From positions 1,178,001 through 1,242,000 of the forward strand of contig NZ_WBKO01000001.1 of the NCBI RefSeq assembly GCF_032842345.1: a stretch of 64,000 nucleotides of DNA. Direction: 5' to 3'. The first letter of the stretch is position 1. The number at the start of each line of letters is the position of its first letter. Below are positions 8,019-16,936 of this stretch, one piece after another. The notes below the pieces were generated by a model. The model saw nothing but the letters and a program-made list of their open reading frames with translations, had not been told where the DNA came from and ran no database searches. Position numbers and translations under genes: made by a program. Source of the stretch: Methanoculleus caldifontis (lineage in GTDB: Archaea; Halobacteriota; Methanomicrobia; Methanomicrobiales; Methanoculleaceae).

Positions 8019-8984
8019 ATGGGCAATCTGAATGTTGCCGTGCTGGGACCCGCGGGGTATGCAAAAGACCTCGGGAAGAAGGGCACGGACTCCGATATCA
8101 CGTTCTATAACCTGAAGAAGGGCGAAGATACCGTCACCATCGTCGAGCCTGCGCGGTATCCCGAGCGACTGGCCCCGCTCTTCTATGCCGCGTCGATGGC
8201 GGATGCCGCTCTCCTCGTGGTGGGCGAGATCACCCCGATGCTCGGGGAGTGGGTGCTGATGCTCGACGAGGTGGGAGTGAAGCAGGGCTATATCGTCCTC
8301 CGGAACTACCTGACCCCCGACCAGATCGCGCCGCTTCTGCGGGGAACGGTCCTTGAGCAGTACAGGTTCGTGGAAGAAGACCCGATCGCGCTGCGCGACC
8401 TCCTGCTTTCGGAGGCGCACGCCCGGGCATCCGTCCCCCCCGGCGCCGGAAGCGTCGGCACCATCACCATCGACCACCACTTCAACGTCCGCGGCATCGG
8501 GACGGTCATCCTCGGCGGCGTGGTGCGGGGAGGCATCAAGAAGCACGACGCCATAAAGGTCTATCCGGGCGAGCGGCCGATCGGCCTGAGGTCGATCCAG
8601 AAACATGACGACGATTTCGACTGGGCCGCCGAGGGCGACCGGGTGGGGCTCGCGCTCAAGAACATCGAGTCCGACGACCTCGACCGCGGGTACGTCCTCT
8701 CAAACGATCCCGCGCTCCGGACCGGAAAGACCATCGAAGCGCGGGCGACGCTGGTGAAGTACTGGCCGGCCGCGCTCACGGCGGGGACGGTGCTCCACCT
8801 CGGCCACTGGATGCAGTTCATCCCGGCGAGGGTGGAGGCGGTGCGGGACGACGGGAACTGGCGGCAGCCGACGCTCACGCTTGCGCTCGAAAAAGACCTC
8901 GTCTACCTTCCCGGAGATACGGCGGTGCTCCACTACCTCGAGGGCGGGAAGCTCCGGATCGCCGGCCACATCGAGTTGTCCTGA
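8019..8984 (+). CDS. SelB-like EF-Tu family protein with degenerate GTPase domain
   Basis: 321 residues. The C-terminal two thirds carry EF-Tu/SelB domain II and III features (VGTITIDHHFNVRGIGTVILGGVV, then basic beta-rich blocks). The first 110 residues have the shape of a G domain but no functional P-loop: GPAGYAKDLGKKGT replaces GHVDHGKT, and a clear NKxD is missing. This matches the archaeal SelB-like (SelBL) family, which is widespread in archaea lacking selenocysteine and has lost GTPase motifs; its function is unknown. A T-run terminator follows 40 bases after the stop. The translation-related role is only inferred from homology. Confidence 0.75.
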   Translation: MGNLNVAVLGPAGYAKDLGKKGTDSDITFYNLKKGEDTVTIVEPARYPERLAPLFYAASMADAALLVVGEITPMLGEWVLMLDEVGVKQGYIVLRNYLTPDQIAPLLRGTVLEQYRFVEEDPIALRDLLLSEAHARASVPPGAGSVGTITIDHHFNVRGIGTVILGGVVRGGIKKHDAIKVYPGERPIGLRSIQKHDDDFDWAAEGDRVGLALKNIESDDLDRGYVLSNDPALRTGKTIEARATLVKYWPAALTAGTVLHLGHWMQFIPARVEAVRDDGNWRQPTLTLALEKDLVYLPGDTAVLHYLEGGKLRIAGHIELS

Positions 8985-9023
8985 GAGCAGAAGGAGCGAT
9001 CCCGGCTCCGGACACCCTTCTCC

Positions 9024-9030
9024 TTTTTTT
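9024..9030 (+). terminator. T-run terminator after the SelB-like gene
   Basis: Seven T residues lie 40 bases after the stop at 8984, typical of the U-rich termination signals of archaeal RNA polymerase. No strong hairpin is needed for this type. Confidence 0.6.
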
Positions 9031-9171
9031 GAACCCCCGACCTGCCACAAGTAAGTGGCAGCACCCGGACGCCGGATTTCGCACCCGGCTCTGCTCAAAC
9101 TCCGCTCCTCCATGCTCTGGCCATGAGGGACCATTGCGCCCTGAACCGTCGCACCCTCCGGGGATACCGCT

Positions 9172-9257
9172 CTTCGCGCCTTCGCGCCTTCGCGCCTTCG
9201 CGTGCGGCAACGGGGTAGGGCTAACATCTCACGCGAAGGACGCGAAGCCGCGAAGGG
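9172..9257. repeat. Dispersed CGCGAAG inverted-repeat element, copy A
   Basis: Left arm 9172-9203 is four CTTCGCG units separated by CC and ends in CTTCGCGTG; right arm 9229-9256 reads CACGCGAAGG, CGCGAAG, CCGCGAAGG in the opposite sense, about 27 bases away. The arms can pair as a long GC-rich hairpin. Related elements lie at 31995-32080 and 54992-55072. The rest of 9031-9406 contains no gene I can support; it is GC-rich with short runs such as GCTCCGCTCCTCC that recur near copy C. Confidence 0.8.
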
Positions 9258-9406
9258 AGGTCATTGGGTTCAGGGGCCGGGGCATACTTCCGTCGCCGAC
9301 AGCAGCATAGAGAGCGGTCCTGGCAACCGCCGGCGACTGTCCGCCGGAAAATTAATCGGTGATGAACCCACATGAAGCCGCTCCGTCGCGGCGAGAACAG
9401 CTGAGT

Positions 9407-9414
9407 AAAAAAAA
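9407..9414 (-). terminator. Terminator of the mtr operon
   Basis: On the minus strand the mtrH stop (9419-9417) is followed after two bases by eight consecutive T residues, a U-rich archaeal termination signal. Confidence 0.65.
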
Positions 9415-9416
9415 GA

Positions 9417-10439
9417 TTAGATGAGTTTGAAGAGCGGGTGGTTCTGGGTCTGAGTCTCAAGACCGAACTCCTTGGCTGCTTCCGCGAGCACAATGTCGGC
9501 GAAAGCGATAGCGGTGGAGGCACCCTCACAGTTCTCGATAGGCCCGTACATGATCAGGTCGGCACCGAGGGTGGCGGCCATGATGTTGCACCCGATGTCG
9601 GGGCTCGACCATGCAGCCTGGCGGATACCCTCAAAGCCACCGAAGTGGTGGTGGGCCATCTGCTCGAGGAGGACGTCCTTGCCCTTGTAGTGGTCGGCGA
9701 GGACGCTCTTTCTCCAGCGCTTGAGCCACGTCCAGGAGACGGTCATGTTGTGGTAGGCACCGCCGGTCGGCAGGCCGTGGATGGCCTTGCAGGCGAGGAT
9801 CTCACGGAACGAGCCGCCGGAACCGAGACCGAGCGGGGTCGCTGCGGTGTCGAGGATCGGGCGGGTGATGCCGCATTCCTCTGCGATGGCCATCATGCTC
9901 TTCTCCTGTCCGGCAACGCCTCCCTGGGTGAGCACCTGCTCACGGCCGCGGACGGACGGGTCGCCGGGGTTGAATGCAAGGACGATAGCGGCGTTGACGT
10001 CGCTCTCTTTCAGTGCCTGCATGTTCTCCGGCGTGATCGAACCGTTGATCGAGTTGTAGATCGCACGGTCGGCCAGACCTACTTCCGTGACGTACTTGCA
10101 GGCGTGCGCGAGTGCGGTAGGTGCCGACGAGTCCATCAGGAACGCGGTCTTGTTGTCGATGCTGTCGAACCAGGTGAAGTAGCTCTCGAACGCCTCGCCG
10201 TATTCCGCGATGATCTGGATGAAGTGGGGAACTCCGGTGATGTCGGAGAGTTCCTGACAGCGGTTCCAGAGCGCCTCTGCCTTCGCCTTGTCAATCTTGC
10301 CTTTGTGGTCATCAAGCACGGTCTCGTGCTTGTTGTAGAAGATCGATGCACCGAGAACCCGCGGATACTCGCCGGGCTGCCCGCCGATCTTGGTACCGTT
10401 GAAGTCGAGTACCGTCTGCTCTTTTTCGAACTTGAACAT
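9417..10439 (-). CDS. mtrH: Tetrahydromethanopterin S-methyltransferase subunit H
   Basis: 340 residues from ATG 10439, which has AAGGAGG about 10 bases upstream; the TTG at 10448 sits too close to that site. MtrH is the peripheral methyl-transfer subunit that moves the methyl group of methyl-H4MPT onto the corrinoid of MtrA. The TIM-barrel style sequence, AILAFNPGD-like strands, and Gly-rich GLGSGGSFREI and DIGCNIMAATLGAD segments are those of the MtrH/dihydropteroate-synthase-like family. It is the last gene of the operon and is followed by a T8 terminator. Confidence 0.97.
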   Translation of the reverse strand: MFKFEKEQTVLDFNGTKIGGQPGEYPRVLGASIFYNKHETVLDDHKGKIDKAKAEALWNRCQELSDITGVPHFIQIIAEYGEAFESYFTWFDSIDNKTAFLMDSSAPTALAHACKYVTEVGLADRAIYNSINGSITPENMQALKESDVNAAIVLAFNPGDPSVRGREQVLTQGGVAGQEKSMMAIAEECGITRPILDTAATPLGLGSGGSFREILACKAIHGLPTGGAYHNMTVSWTWLKRWRKSVLADHYKGKDVLLEQMAHHHFGGFEGIRQAAWSSPDIGCNIMAATLGADLIMYGPIENCEGASTAIAFADIVLAEAAKEFGLETQTQNHPLFKLI

Positions 10440-10454
10440 ATTCGTCAATCCTCC

Positions 10455-11195
10455 TTACAGGAACCCAACTAACTTGGGGAGTAATACCAACAACATCATG
10501 AATACAATCAAACCTGCAACCAGTCCGTATAGGATACCGATATCGCGCCCGATCTTTCTTCCGACGCGCTGGGCTATCTCGGCATCGACGAACTCGATCC
10601 TCGTCTCGATGGCATTGAGCCGCTCCTCGATCTCGAGGAACTGCGGGTTCGCGCCTGCAACGGCAACCCCTGCCGCACCGCCGCCCGCCTCTTTGACTTC
10701 AATAACCATGGCTTCCGCGCCGAACGCACCGGGATCTTTGGCCTTGAGTTCGTTGATCTTGGCCTTGATGGTGCCCATGTCCTCGCTTTCCATGATATTG
10801 ACCATCTCGACCTGGTCCTGGAGGCGCTTGATCGCCTCGTCGGAGAGGTTCTCGATGAACGGAATGGCTCCCTGGGCTCCGACGATCTTACCGCCGGAGA
10901 CACCGCCGGTGTGCAGCGCCATGAAGCTCTGACCGGAGAGGTGCCCTTTCACTTCCGTACCGCAGCAGAGGATGTACCTGATGTTGGGGTTGGAGATGAC
11001 GTTTGCGATGATCTTCTCAAGGCCGAGGTTCTCGGTCTTGCAAGAGCCCGCGATTGCCGCTCCGGCGTCGCAGATGCCCTGCTCGTCGAGGTGGGATCCC
11101 ATGGTGACGACGGCGACGCAGCTCTGCGCATCTCCCGTGTGGAAGTCGCCCTGAACGATCGGCCATCCGCTGGCCGGTGATTTCTTCTCAACCAT
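10455..11195 (-). CDS. MtrA-MtrG fusion (second MtrA corrinoid domain fused to subunit G)
   Basis: 246 residues. Residues 1 to about 172 are an MtrA corrinoid-binding domain differing from the adjacent mtrA product (11412-12137) at only two positions (Phe/Tyr after NPNIR, Arg/Lys in ELKAKD). After an Ala/Gly linker the chain continues with an MtrG sequence: [20 protein letters not shown], then [13 protein letters not shown] and one C-terminal membrane helix. It occupies the usual place of mtrG between mtrF and mtrH, and no separate mtrG exists here. DNA of the two mtrA copies is about 97% alike over some 510 bases with scattered silent differences. Such a fusion would bring a second corrinoid head into the complex; this is inference. 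Confidence 0.9.
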   Translation of the reverse strand: MVEKKSPASGWPIVQGDFHTGDAQSCVAVVTMGSHLDEQGICDAGAAIAGSCKTENLGLEKIIANVISNPNIRYILCCGTEVKGHLSGQSFMALHTGGVSGGKIVGAQGAIPFIENLSDEAIKRLQDQVEMVNIMESEDMGTIKAKINELKAKDPGAFGAEAMVIEVKEAGGGAAGVAVAGANPQFLEIEERLNAIETRIEFVDAEIAQRVGRKIGRDIGILYGLVAGLIVFMMLLVLLPKLVGFL

Positions 11196-11196
11196 G

Positions 11197-11406
11197 TTAG
11201 ATCGCCCCCAGCATGATCGCCGGAACCACGATCAGGAGCATGACTATCGCGAGTCCCACTCCGAACCCGACGATGCCCATGCCCATGATACCCGATTCGA
11301 GTTTGGTCGTGCGGGCAAGGATCTGTGCCTTGTACCGGATGGCGTCCACCATCATGTTGATCGCCGTCATCCGGATGGGGCCTGCCTGTGTGCTTTCTTC
11401 TGCCAT
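11197..11406 (-). CDS. mtrF: Tetrahydromethanopterin S-methyltransferase subunit F
   Basis: 69 residues: a short amphipathic N-terminal half ([20 protein letters not shown]) and one C-terminal transmembrane helix, the standard MtrF layout. MtrF is a small membrane anchor packing beside MtrA in the Na+-pumping Mtr complex. It lies between the two mtrA copies: 5 bases after mtrA and 1 base before the MtrA-MtrG fusion gene. Confidence 0.92.
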   Translation of the reverse strand: MAEESTQAGPIRMTAINMMVDAIRYKAQILARTTKLESGIMGMGIVGFGVGLAIVMLLIVVPAIMLGAI

Positions 11407-11411
11407 CTATC

Positions 11412-12137
11412 TCACCCCAGCAGGATAAATCCCAGGATCACGAACGAGACGATCAGGCCGATCATGACGCCTTCGACCTTGCCCGAGTAGACGCCGGCGG
11501 CGAACCTGTTACGGTAGCCGATATCGGTGACCATCCGCTCGATGACCTTCATCCGTGCATGTATCAGTGCAAGTTCACCGGAGAGCGGCTGTACTGCACC
11601 GGTTACTTCTTCTGCACCGGCACCGCCTGCCTCCTTGACCTCGATGACCATGGCTTCCGCGCCGAACGCACCGGGATCTCTGGCCTTGAGTTCGTTGATC
11701 TTGGCCTTGATGGTGCCCATGTCCTCGCTTTCCATGATGTTGACCATCTCGACCTGGTCCTGGAGGCGCTTGATCGCCTCGTCGGAGAGGTTCTCGATGA
11801 ACGGAATGGCTCCCTGGGCTCCGACGATCTTACCGCCGGAGACACCGCCGGTGTGCAGCGCCATGAAGCTCTGACCGGAGAGGTGCCCTTTCACTTCCGT
11901 ACCGCAACAGAGGATGAACCTGATGTTGGGGTTGGAGATGACGTTCGCGATGATCTTCTCAAGGCCGAGGTTCTCGGTCTTGCAGGAGCCGGCGATTGCG
12001 GCTCCGGCATCGCAGATGCCCTGTTCGTCGAGGTGGGAACCCATGGTGACGACGGCGACGCAGCTCTGCGCATCTCCCGTGTGGAAGTCGCCCTGAACAA
12101 TCGGCCATCCGCTGGCCGGTGATTTCTTCTCAACCAT
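11412..12137 (-). CDS. mtrA: Tetrahydromethanopterin S-methyltransferase subunit A
   Basis: 241 residues from ATG 12137, preceded by GAGGTG with 6-base spacing (GTG 12146 is part of that site). It carries the 5-hydroxybenzimidazolyl-cobamide that accepts the methyl group from H4MPT and passes it to CoM, driving Na+ export. The cytosolic corrinoid domain (residues 1-170) has the family segments [12 protein letters not shown] and [13 protein letters not shown]. The last 60 residues contain the [20 protein letters not shown] linker and a membrane helix, the canonical MtrA anchor that the neighbouring fusion protein lacks. Confidence 0.97.
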   Translation of the reverse strand: MVEKKSPASGWPIVQGDFHTGDAQSCVAVVTMGSHLDEQGICDAGAAIAGSCKTENLGLEKIIANVISNPNIRFILCCGTEVKGHLSGQSFMALHTGGVSGGKIVGAQGAIPFIENLSDEAIKRLQDQVEMVNIMESEDMGTIKAKINELKARDPGAFGAEAMVIEVKEAGGAGAEEVTGAVQPLSGELALIHARMKVIERMVTDIGYRNRFAAGVYSGKVEGVMIGLIVSFVILGFILLG

Positions 12138-12147
12138 GTTCTTCACC

Positions 12148-12432
12148 TCACAGCAGTCCTAATACGACGACACCGGCAACCAGAAGGCCGATTGCCATGC
12201 CATACCAGAATGCGGTCACGCCTCCGGCGATCTTGAGGACACCCTCCCTGTTCGGGAACGATGCCAGGAAGTTGCCCTCTGCGGAGAGCATGCCGACCAG
12301 GTCGTCGGTGATCTTCTCGAGTTCCGCCACCTGTTCGAGAACAGGGGTGTACGAGATACCGGCGGTGGTGACGAGACCGACTATCGGGTCAGCTACCAGT
12401 CCAAACTCGGGCAGTACCTGAATGTACGCCAT
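12148..12432 (-). CDS. mtrB: Tetrahydromethanopterin S-methyltransferase subunit B
   Basis: 94 residues with a short soluble N-terminus containing [14 protein letters not shown], a Glu/Leu-rich middle and a single C-terminal membrane helix ending VVVLGLL. This is the normal length and arrangement of MtrB, a small single-helix subunit of the Mtr complex. The start directly abuts the mtrC stop and mtrA follows 10 bases downstream. Confidence 0.93.
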   Translation of the reverse strand: MAYIQVLPEFGLVADPIVGLVTTAGISYTPVLEQVAELEKITDDLVGMLSAEGNFLASFPNREGVLKIAGGVTAFWYGMAIGLLVAGVVVLGLL

Positions 12433-13284
12433 TTAGGCACCTCCCTTGGGCTCCAGGATCGGCTGGGCGTCGAGCCACGCGTAGGCGTCACGCTTCGAGA
12501 GCGCGATGTACTTCGTGTAGGTGTAGAACCACCCGATGACGGAGACCAGCAGCGCGACGACGCCTGGAAGGAGCCCGATGAACGCGAACGAGATGATCGC
12601 GACGGTGATCATGGAGAGGAATCCGCACTCGGCAGCGAGCGTGAGCGTCCGGTCCTGCTTCTCCCCCGGCCCGAGACAGGCGTTGAAGGAGTGCTGGATG
12701 GCGATGGCGCCGAGCATGAAGATCACGGCGACGATGCTCCCGCCGATGAGGGATGCCTCGTAGGTCTGCACGACGAATCCGAGGATGACGGTCGTGCCGG
12801 TGATCATGCCGAGGAACTCGAACGTCCCGCAGGCCATGGCCGCGAGGCCGAGCACCGTCATGGCGCCGACGATCGCGAGTTCGATCAGCGAGACGACCAT
12901 GACCGGGATGTTCATCCGGACCACGTTGTTTGCCATCAGTCCGGCCACCGCGCCGATGATCGCGGCGATGATGATCGTCGTGATGGGTGCGAAGATGCCG
13001 GTCGTGGCTCCGAAGAGCGCGGCGATGACACCGGACCCGAGCGCGATCATACCCGCCGACGGGACACCGGTACCGAGACCGTAACTGCAGAGGTGCTTGA
13101 TCGTGTCGGTACCCCAGACGAGTGCGGCGACTGCTGCAAGCCCGCCGAAGAACGAGAAGTACAGGGTGCCGGTGATCGTGTTCAGGTATGTCAGGTAGAT
13201 GAGGACGAGCGATCCCACGAGTCCGTAGATCAGGATCTGGTTGTGCGGGATGCCGCCTGCTCCAACTTCAACTTTCACCGACAT
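12433..13284 (-). CDS. mtrC: Tetrahydromethanopterin S-methyltransferase subunit C
   Basis: 283-residue polytopic membrane protein with about six to seven long hydrophobic helices; MtrC together with MtrD and MtrE forms the membrane core through which Na+ is translocated. Segments such as TGVPSAGMIALGSG and the Asn/Met-rich MANNVVRMNIPVM are typical of the family. It directly abuts mtrD (stop-to-start spacing 0) and mtrB. Confidence 0.95.
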   Translation of the reverse strand: MSVKVEVGAGGIPHNQILIYGLVGSLVLIYLTYLNTITGTLYFSFFGGLAAVAALVWGTDTIKHLCSYGLGTGVPSAGMIALGSGVIAALFGATTGIFAPITTIIIAAIIGAVAGLMANNVVRMNIPVMVVSLIELAIVGAMTVLGLAAMACGTFEFLGMITGTTVILGFVVQTYEASLIGGSIVAVIFMLGAIAIQHSFNACLGPGEKQDRTLTLAAECGFLSMITVAIISFAFIGLLPGVVALLVSVIGWFYTYTKYIALSKRDAYAWLDAQPILEPKGGA

Positions 13285-14136
13285 TTAGAATCCCCCTATC
13301 AGTCTGAGAAGCGCGATCGCGAAGATGCCGGTGACGGCGGATGCCGCGGCGGCTGCGATGACTGCTCTCGGGAACCGCTTGAACTTGGGGTCATGCGGGC
13401 CTTCGATCGTACCGGTGATGTTGTATGCGGCAAGCACGGCGTTCACGAGGAACATGCCGACCGCGAAGATACCGGCAAGCGAGACGGCGACGGGCGCGAT
13501 CTGCTCGACCGTTGTGTTGAGGATGATCGGCAGCTGTGCCTGGTAGATGTCGAGGAGCTCGAGATAGATGAGCGTTCCGCCGAGACCACCGAGCGCGCCA
13601 CCGATGACACCGCCGACCCAGGAGATGAACGGGAGGCCGTGCCCCTCGGTACCCTGGCTCTTGTACTCGGGGAAGGTGTCGCCCGTGATCGGGTCCTTTG
13701 CGACCTTACCGGATGCTGCCGGGATACCCATACCGAAGATGTAGATGACGTTGACCATCGTACAGGTGATCGCCATCAAGAGACCGCCACCGACGGCACC
13801 GCCGGCGAGGGCGACAGCGAGCCCGAACGGCGCGGCCCACGCACCGCCGAAGAGCCCGGCAAGGCCGGCACCGGCGGCAAGCATCGCGACACCGGTCGCG
13901 ATACCGGGCGCTTGTCCCATTGCGGCAGGAGCACCGCCGACCGGGACGAAGTGAACGCCGAAGGCGATCAGGACGCCGCCGATGATGATGCCGATGACGG
14001 CAAGCACGCCGGCCATCTGCACGAGGTAGAAGGCGAGCGCAAGCGCGACGACGATAAGAACGATACTGACGACGAGGCCCATCCCCGTCGGGGGCTGGAC
14101 GCCTACAGTCTGTTTGGGTCCACCAAGTGCGCTCAT
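13285..14136 (-). CDS. mtrD: Tetrahydromethanopterin S-methyltransferase subunit D
   Basis: 283 residues, strongly hydrophobic with Gly/Ala-rich membrane helices and the segment VGGVIGGALGGLGGTLIYLELLDIYQ near the middle (shown in part). MtrD is a core integral subunit of the sodium-translocating methyltransferase. The ATG overlaps the mtrE stop by 4 bases. Confidence 0.95.
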   Translation of the reverse strand: MSALGGPKQTVGVQPPTGMGLVVSIVLIVVALALAFYLVQMAGVLAVIGIIIGGVLIAFGVHFVPVGGAPAAMGQAPGIATGVAMLAAGAGLAGLFGGAWAAPFGLAVALAGGAVGGGLLMAITCTMVNVIYIFGMGIPAASGKVAKDPITGDTFPEYKSQGTEGHGLPFISWVGGVIGGALGGLGGTLIYLELLDIYQAQLPIILNTTVEQIAPVAVSLAGIFAVGMFLVNAVLAAYNITGTIEGPHDPKFKRFPRAVIAAAAASAVTGIFAIALLRLIGGF

Positions 14137-15029
14137 GAAGATGCCTCCTCGGGGGCCGTGTAGGGTCCGAAGTTCTTCCTTGCCCAGACCTCAATGTAGC
14201 GGTCGATGATGGCAAAGATCAGGATGACAATGACACCGACAATGACCGGTCCCCAGACGTTGAGCTCTTCGAAGACCACGGTACGCCAGAGTTCGAAGAA
14301 TACGATCAGGCCGAAACAGACACCAGACGCGGGGCCGCCGAGTTTGGCGCTGAAGAAACCATTGTCGAGAGAGTTCCGCTGGCCGGCTTCGGCGTAGCGA
14401 ACAATGTTACCGGACGCGGAGATCGGAACGCCTGCTCCGAACTTCTGCTCCTGGTACTGCCGCTCCTTTCCGTAGAACGGGTTACCGGTTGCAGACCCGG
14501 CTGCACCGAGCGCGATACCCCAGACGAGACCCAGGAGCGGGAGCGGGAAGGGGTGACCGAGCGCGCCGATCATCAGGTGACACATCGCGACGGTGGTGAA
14601 GATCGCCACGAACGCGTGTGCCATGGTCACGGTCGTCATCGACTTTAAGATATCGATATAGACCGGCTGTCCAAACTTAGCGAGACTTGCAGTACGGCCA
14701 AGGTATGCGGTTGTCGCATAGACGCCCTGCACGAAGACCGCGAGAGCGCTACCGAGTACGATTGCAAGTATCGGATTTATCTGCATCGCCATGAATGCCC
14801 AGGCAAGGCCTGCACCCAGAGCAACCCAGAGGCCGTACGCGGGGGGTTCACCGGCAACTGCCTTGTTGAAGATGCGGTGAATATATCCCATCTGCGGAGC
14901 GAGCTGAACCTGTGAGTTCGGGTCACCCTGTGATCCGATATCAGATTCAACGTCTTCCGCAGCGCCGGCTACGGTTGCAAGAGCACCTGCCAATGCGGTA
15001 ATGCCGATGCCAAATACGATCTCTTCCAT
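14133..15029 (-). CDS. mtrE: Tetrahydromethanopterin S-methyltransferase subunit E
   Basis: 298 residues, first gene of the mtr operon. It has six or so membrane helices, an acidic N-terminal loop (DVESDIGSQGDPNSQ) and the conserved cytoplasmic loop GNPFYGKERQYQEQKFGAGVP (shown in part), all typical for MtrE. A perfect GGAGGAGG Shine-Dalgarno stands 7 bases before the ATG, immediately next to a small hairpin in the leader. Confidence 0.96.
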   Translation of the reverse strand: MEEIVFGIGITALAGALATVAGAAEDVESDIGSQGDPNSQVQLAPQMGYIHRIFNKAVAGEPPAYGLWVALGAGLAWAFMAMQINPILAIVLGSALAVFVQGVYATTAYLGRTASLAKFGQPVYIDILKSMTTVTMAHAFVAIFTTVAMCHLMIGALGHPFPLPLLGLVWGIALGAAGSATGNPFYGKERQYQEQKFGAGVPISASGNIVRYAEAGQRNSLDNGFFSAKLGGPASGVCFGLIVFFELWRTVVFEELNVWGPVIVGVIVILIFAIIDRYIEVWARKNFGPYTAPEEASS

Positions 15030-15036
15030 TCAGCAT

Positions 15037-15126
15037 CCTCCTCCGGTGCGCGATGCACCAGGAGTATGAGTTCAAAACCTTTTTGGTTCATTTAACAGTT
15101 GTTTATGACTTAATTAAAGGTTTCGA
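15037..15126 (-). promoter_or_regulatory. mtr operon promoter and leader hairpin
   Basis: On the minus strand a BRE/TATA-like CGAAACCTTTAATTAAG (15126-15110) lies about 85 bases before the mtrE ATG. The leader contains GGTGC-ATCGC-GCACC (15059-15045), a 5-bp hairpin directly abutting the Shine-Dalgarno GGAGGAGG (15044-15037). The element separates mtr from mcr, so mtr likely has its own promoter. Confidence 0.55.
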
Positions 15127-15204
15127 AAAGTTGCGCTGATATCGCAACGAAATGTAAAAAATCGCCCAAACTGTCCTTTTTAGACACTTCTGGTTACGCT
15201 AGGT

Positions 15205-15212
15205 AAAAAAAA
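15205..15212 (-). terminator. Terminator after mcrA
   Basis: Eight T residues on the minus strand, 12 bases after the mcrA stop, form a U-rich archaeal terminator separating the mcr and mtr operons. Confidence 0.6.
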
Positions 15213-15224
15213 GTTGAGTAGGGT

Positions 15225-16931
15225 TTACCGGGCCGGAATGATGAGCGAGCGCTCGCCGGCGGGCATAAATTCGCGGATCGCACCCTTCGCGAACTCGCGG
15301 CGGGGCTCGGCGAAGTCGAACTTCAGCGCGGGGTCGGCGAAGCAGATCTTCACCCGCGGGTCGAAGCACCATGCGTCGCCGCGGCCGTAGTGGGCGCCGG
15401 CGGTGATGGCGGCGTACTCGCCCTGGTGTCCGACGTTCATTGCGTAGTTCGGGTAGTTCGGGCCGCGGACCTCGCCGATCGCACCCTCGTCTCCACGCAT
15501 GGAGAGCGAGTTCGCGGAACCGCACTGGTCCTGGAGGTCGTAGCCGAAGAAGCCGAGACGCGACCATCCGTCCTTGTGCAGGAGCATGCAGAGGTACCAG
15601 GCGTTCAGACCGGCGTTCGAGTTTCCGGTTGCGATGGAGGTCGACAGACCGCAGGCGGCGGCAAGCACGCCGGCACGCTGGGACCCGCCGAAGTGGTCCT
15701 CCATCATGGTCGGGAACTGCTCGTACTGCTCCATGCCGTTGAGGGCGACCTCGGTCGCGATGTCGTTGACGATATCGTAGGTCGGCTTGATCTTGTCGTT
15801 CGGGCTCGGGTTCTTCCAGTCGACCTTGTACTTGTCCTTGATGTAGTCCATACCGTAGTAGGTGAACTCATCGAGGATGTTGTCGGTGTAGGCCGCGGTC
15901 GCGTACTGGGTGAATCCGACACCGCCGGACATGTAGGAGCCGAGCCAGATCTGGTCGTAGAGCATGGTTCCGGCGCCGACGACCTCAAGGGAGGCACGGG
16001 CGGGGTCGTTGGGGTACTTCCGGTTCGCCTGGACGATATCGGAGAAGAGACCGAATGCAAGGCCACCGGGCTCGTTCGGGCCACGGGCACGCCGGGCGGG
16101 CAGGTGGGACGCCATCTGGATGACACCCGCGTGCTTCGCGGCGTAGGAGAGGTCGGCGACAGCCGCTTCGCCGGCGCACATGCGGTAGGCGCCGATGAAG
16201 GACATACCGATCTGCATCGCAGACCACCGGGAGGTCGTTCCACCGTCGCAGGTCCGGACGACCGTGGTCGGGATGTGGATCGCCTGCCAGAGGGACTTTC
16301 CTACGGCAGCGGAGAGCGCCTCAGCCTGCTTGCCGGGGAAGAGCTTCTCGACGTCGAGGACGAACTGGGGCTCGAGGTCGTCGGCAAGTTCCTGGTCGCC
16401 GGTGAAGACCTTGACGTAACAGTCGTCGACGAGGCCGGGGTGAGTCTCGACCATGTGTTCCTGAACGACGGCCGCGCCGGGCATCGCGTGGTTCAGCACG
16501 TGGAGGTACTCGTTGATGGTCTCGGGGGTGACTTCCTTACCCAGACGCTTCTGCAGGGTCTGGTGGGCGAGGTCCATGTTGACGATGACGGTCCGCCGGA
16601 TGTCGTCCCACATCTGCTGCATTGCAGCGTTGTTGACGAAGTGCAGGTCGTCACCCTCCACGAAGACGCCGGTGCCGCTGACCTCGTAGGTCATCAGCTG
16701 GCGCTGGCCGAGCGGGATACCGCCGAGGTGGCAGCGCACGGGGTCATACATGGAGATGCCGCGGTCCATCTCGACGGCGCGGCTCGCCTTCACGAACTCC
16801 TCCTTGCGGGGGGACTGGTGGTAGCCGTTGAACTTGTAGAACTCGGTCGTCTCGGACTGGACGTCCTGTCCCTGGAACTTCTCCTTGAGCGACTTCAGGA
16901 ACAGCTTCTTGGTTCTCTCAATCTTTGCCAT
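15225..16931 (-). CDS. mcrA: Methyl-coenzyme M reductase subunit alpha
   Basis: 568 residues, full length. MCR (alpha2beta2gamma2, coenzyme F430) converts methyl-CoM and CoB to methane and the heterodisulfide. Visible landmarks are VVQEHM with the Gln that ligates Ni, AKHAGVIQM with the methyl-His site, [14 protein letters not shown] with the methyl-Arg site, [19 protein letters not shown], and GYDLQDQCG with the thioglycine and methyl-Cys positions. Whether these modifications are made cannot be read from DNA. It is the last gene of mcrBDCGA, 5 bases after mcrG. Confidence 0.99.
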   Translation of the reverse strand: MAKIERTKKLFLKSLKEKFQGQDVQSETTEFYKFNGYHQSPRKEEFVKASRAVEMDRGISMYDPVRCHLGGIPLGQRQLMTYEVSGTGVFVEGDDLHFVNNAAMQQMWDDIRRTVIVNMDLAHQTLQKRLGKEVTPETINEYLHVLNHAMPGAAVVQEHMVETHPGLVDDCYVKVFTGDQELADDLEPQFVLDVEKLFPGKQAEALSAAVGKSLWQAIHIPTTVVRTCDGGTTSRWSAMQIGMSFIGAYRMCAGEAAVADLSYAAKHAGVIQMASHLPARRARGPNEPGGLAFGLFSDIVQANRKYPNDPARASLEVVGAGTMLYDQIWLGSYMSGGVGFTQYATAAYTDNILDEFTYYGMDYIKDKYKVDWKNPSPNDKIKPTYDIVNDIATEVALNGMEQYEQFPTMMEDHFGGSQRAGVLAAACGLSTSIATGNSNAGLNAWYLCMLLHKDGWSRLGFFGYDLQDQCGSANSLSMRGDEGAIGEVRGPNYPNYAMNVGHQGEYAAITAGAHYGRGDAWCFDPRVKICFADPALKFDFAEPRREFAKGAIREFMPAGERSLIIPAR

Positions 16932-16936
16932 TGCAA

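Noticed and set aside
9031-9406. Possible tRNA or small RNA genes between the SelB-like gene and mtrH
   Set aside because: No cloverleaf arms or TTCGA loop could be found; the symmetric sequence is explained by the CGCGAAG repeat.
10455-12137. mtrA duplication as an assembly artefact
   Set aside because: The copies have many scattered silent differences and continue into different C-terminal domains with mtrF between them.
12691-14163. Long open frame on the plus strand opposite mtrC/mtrD
   Set aside because: Very acidic low-complexity product, mirror of a GC-rich membrane-protein gene; similar shadows occur opposite mcrA, fwdA and hdrA.
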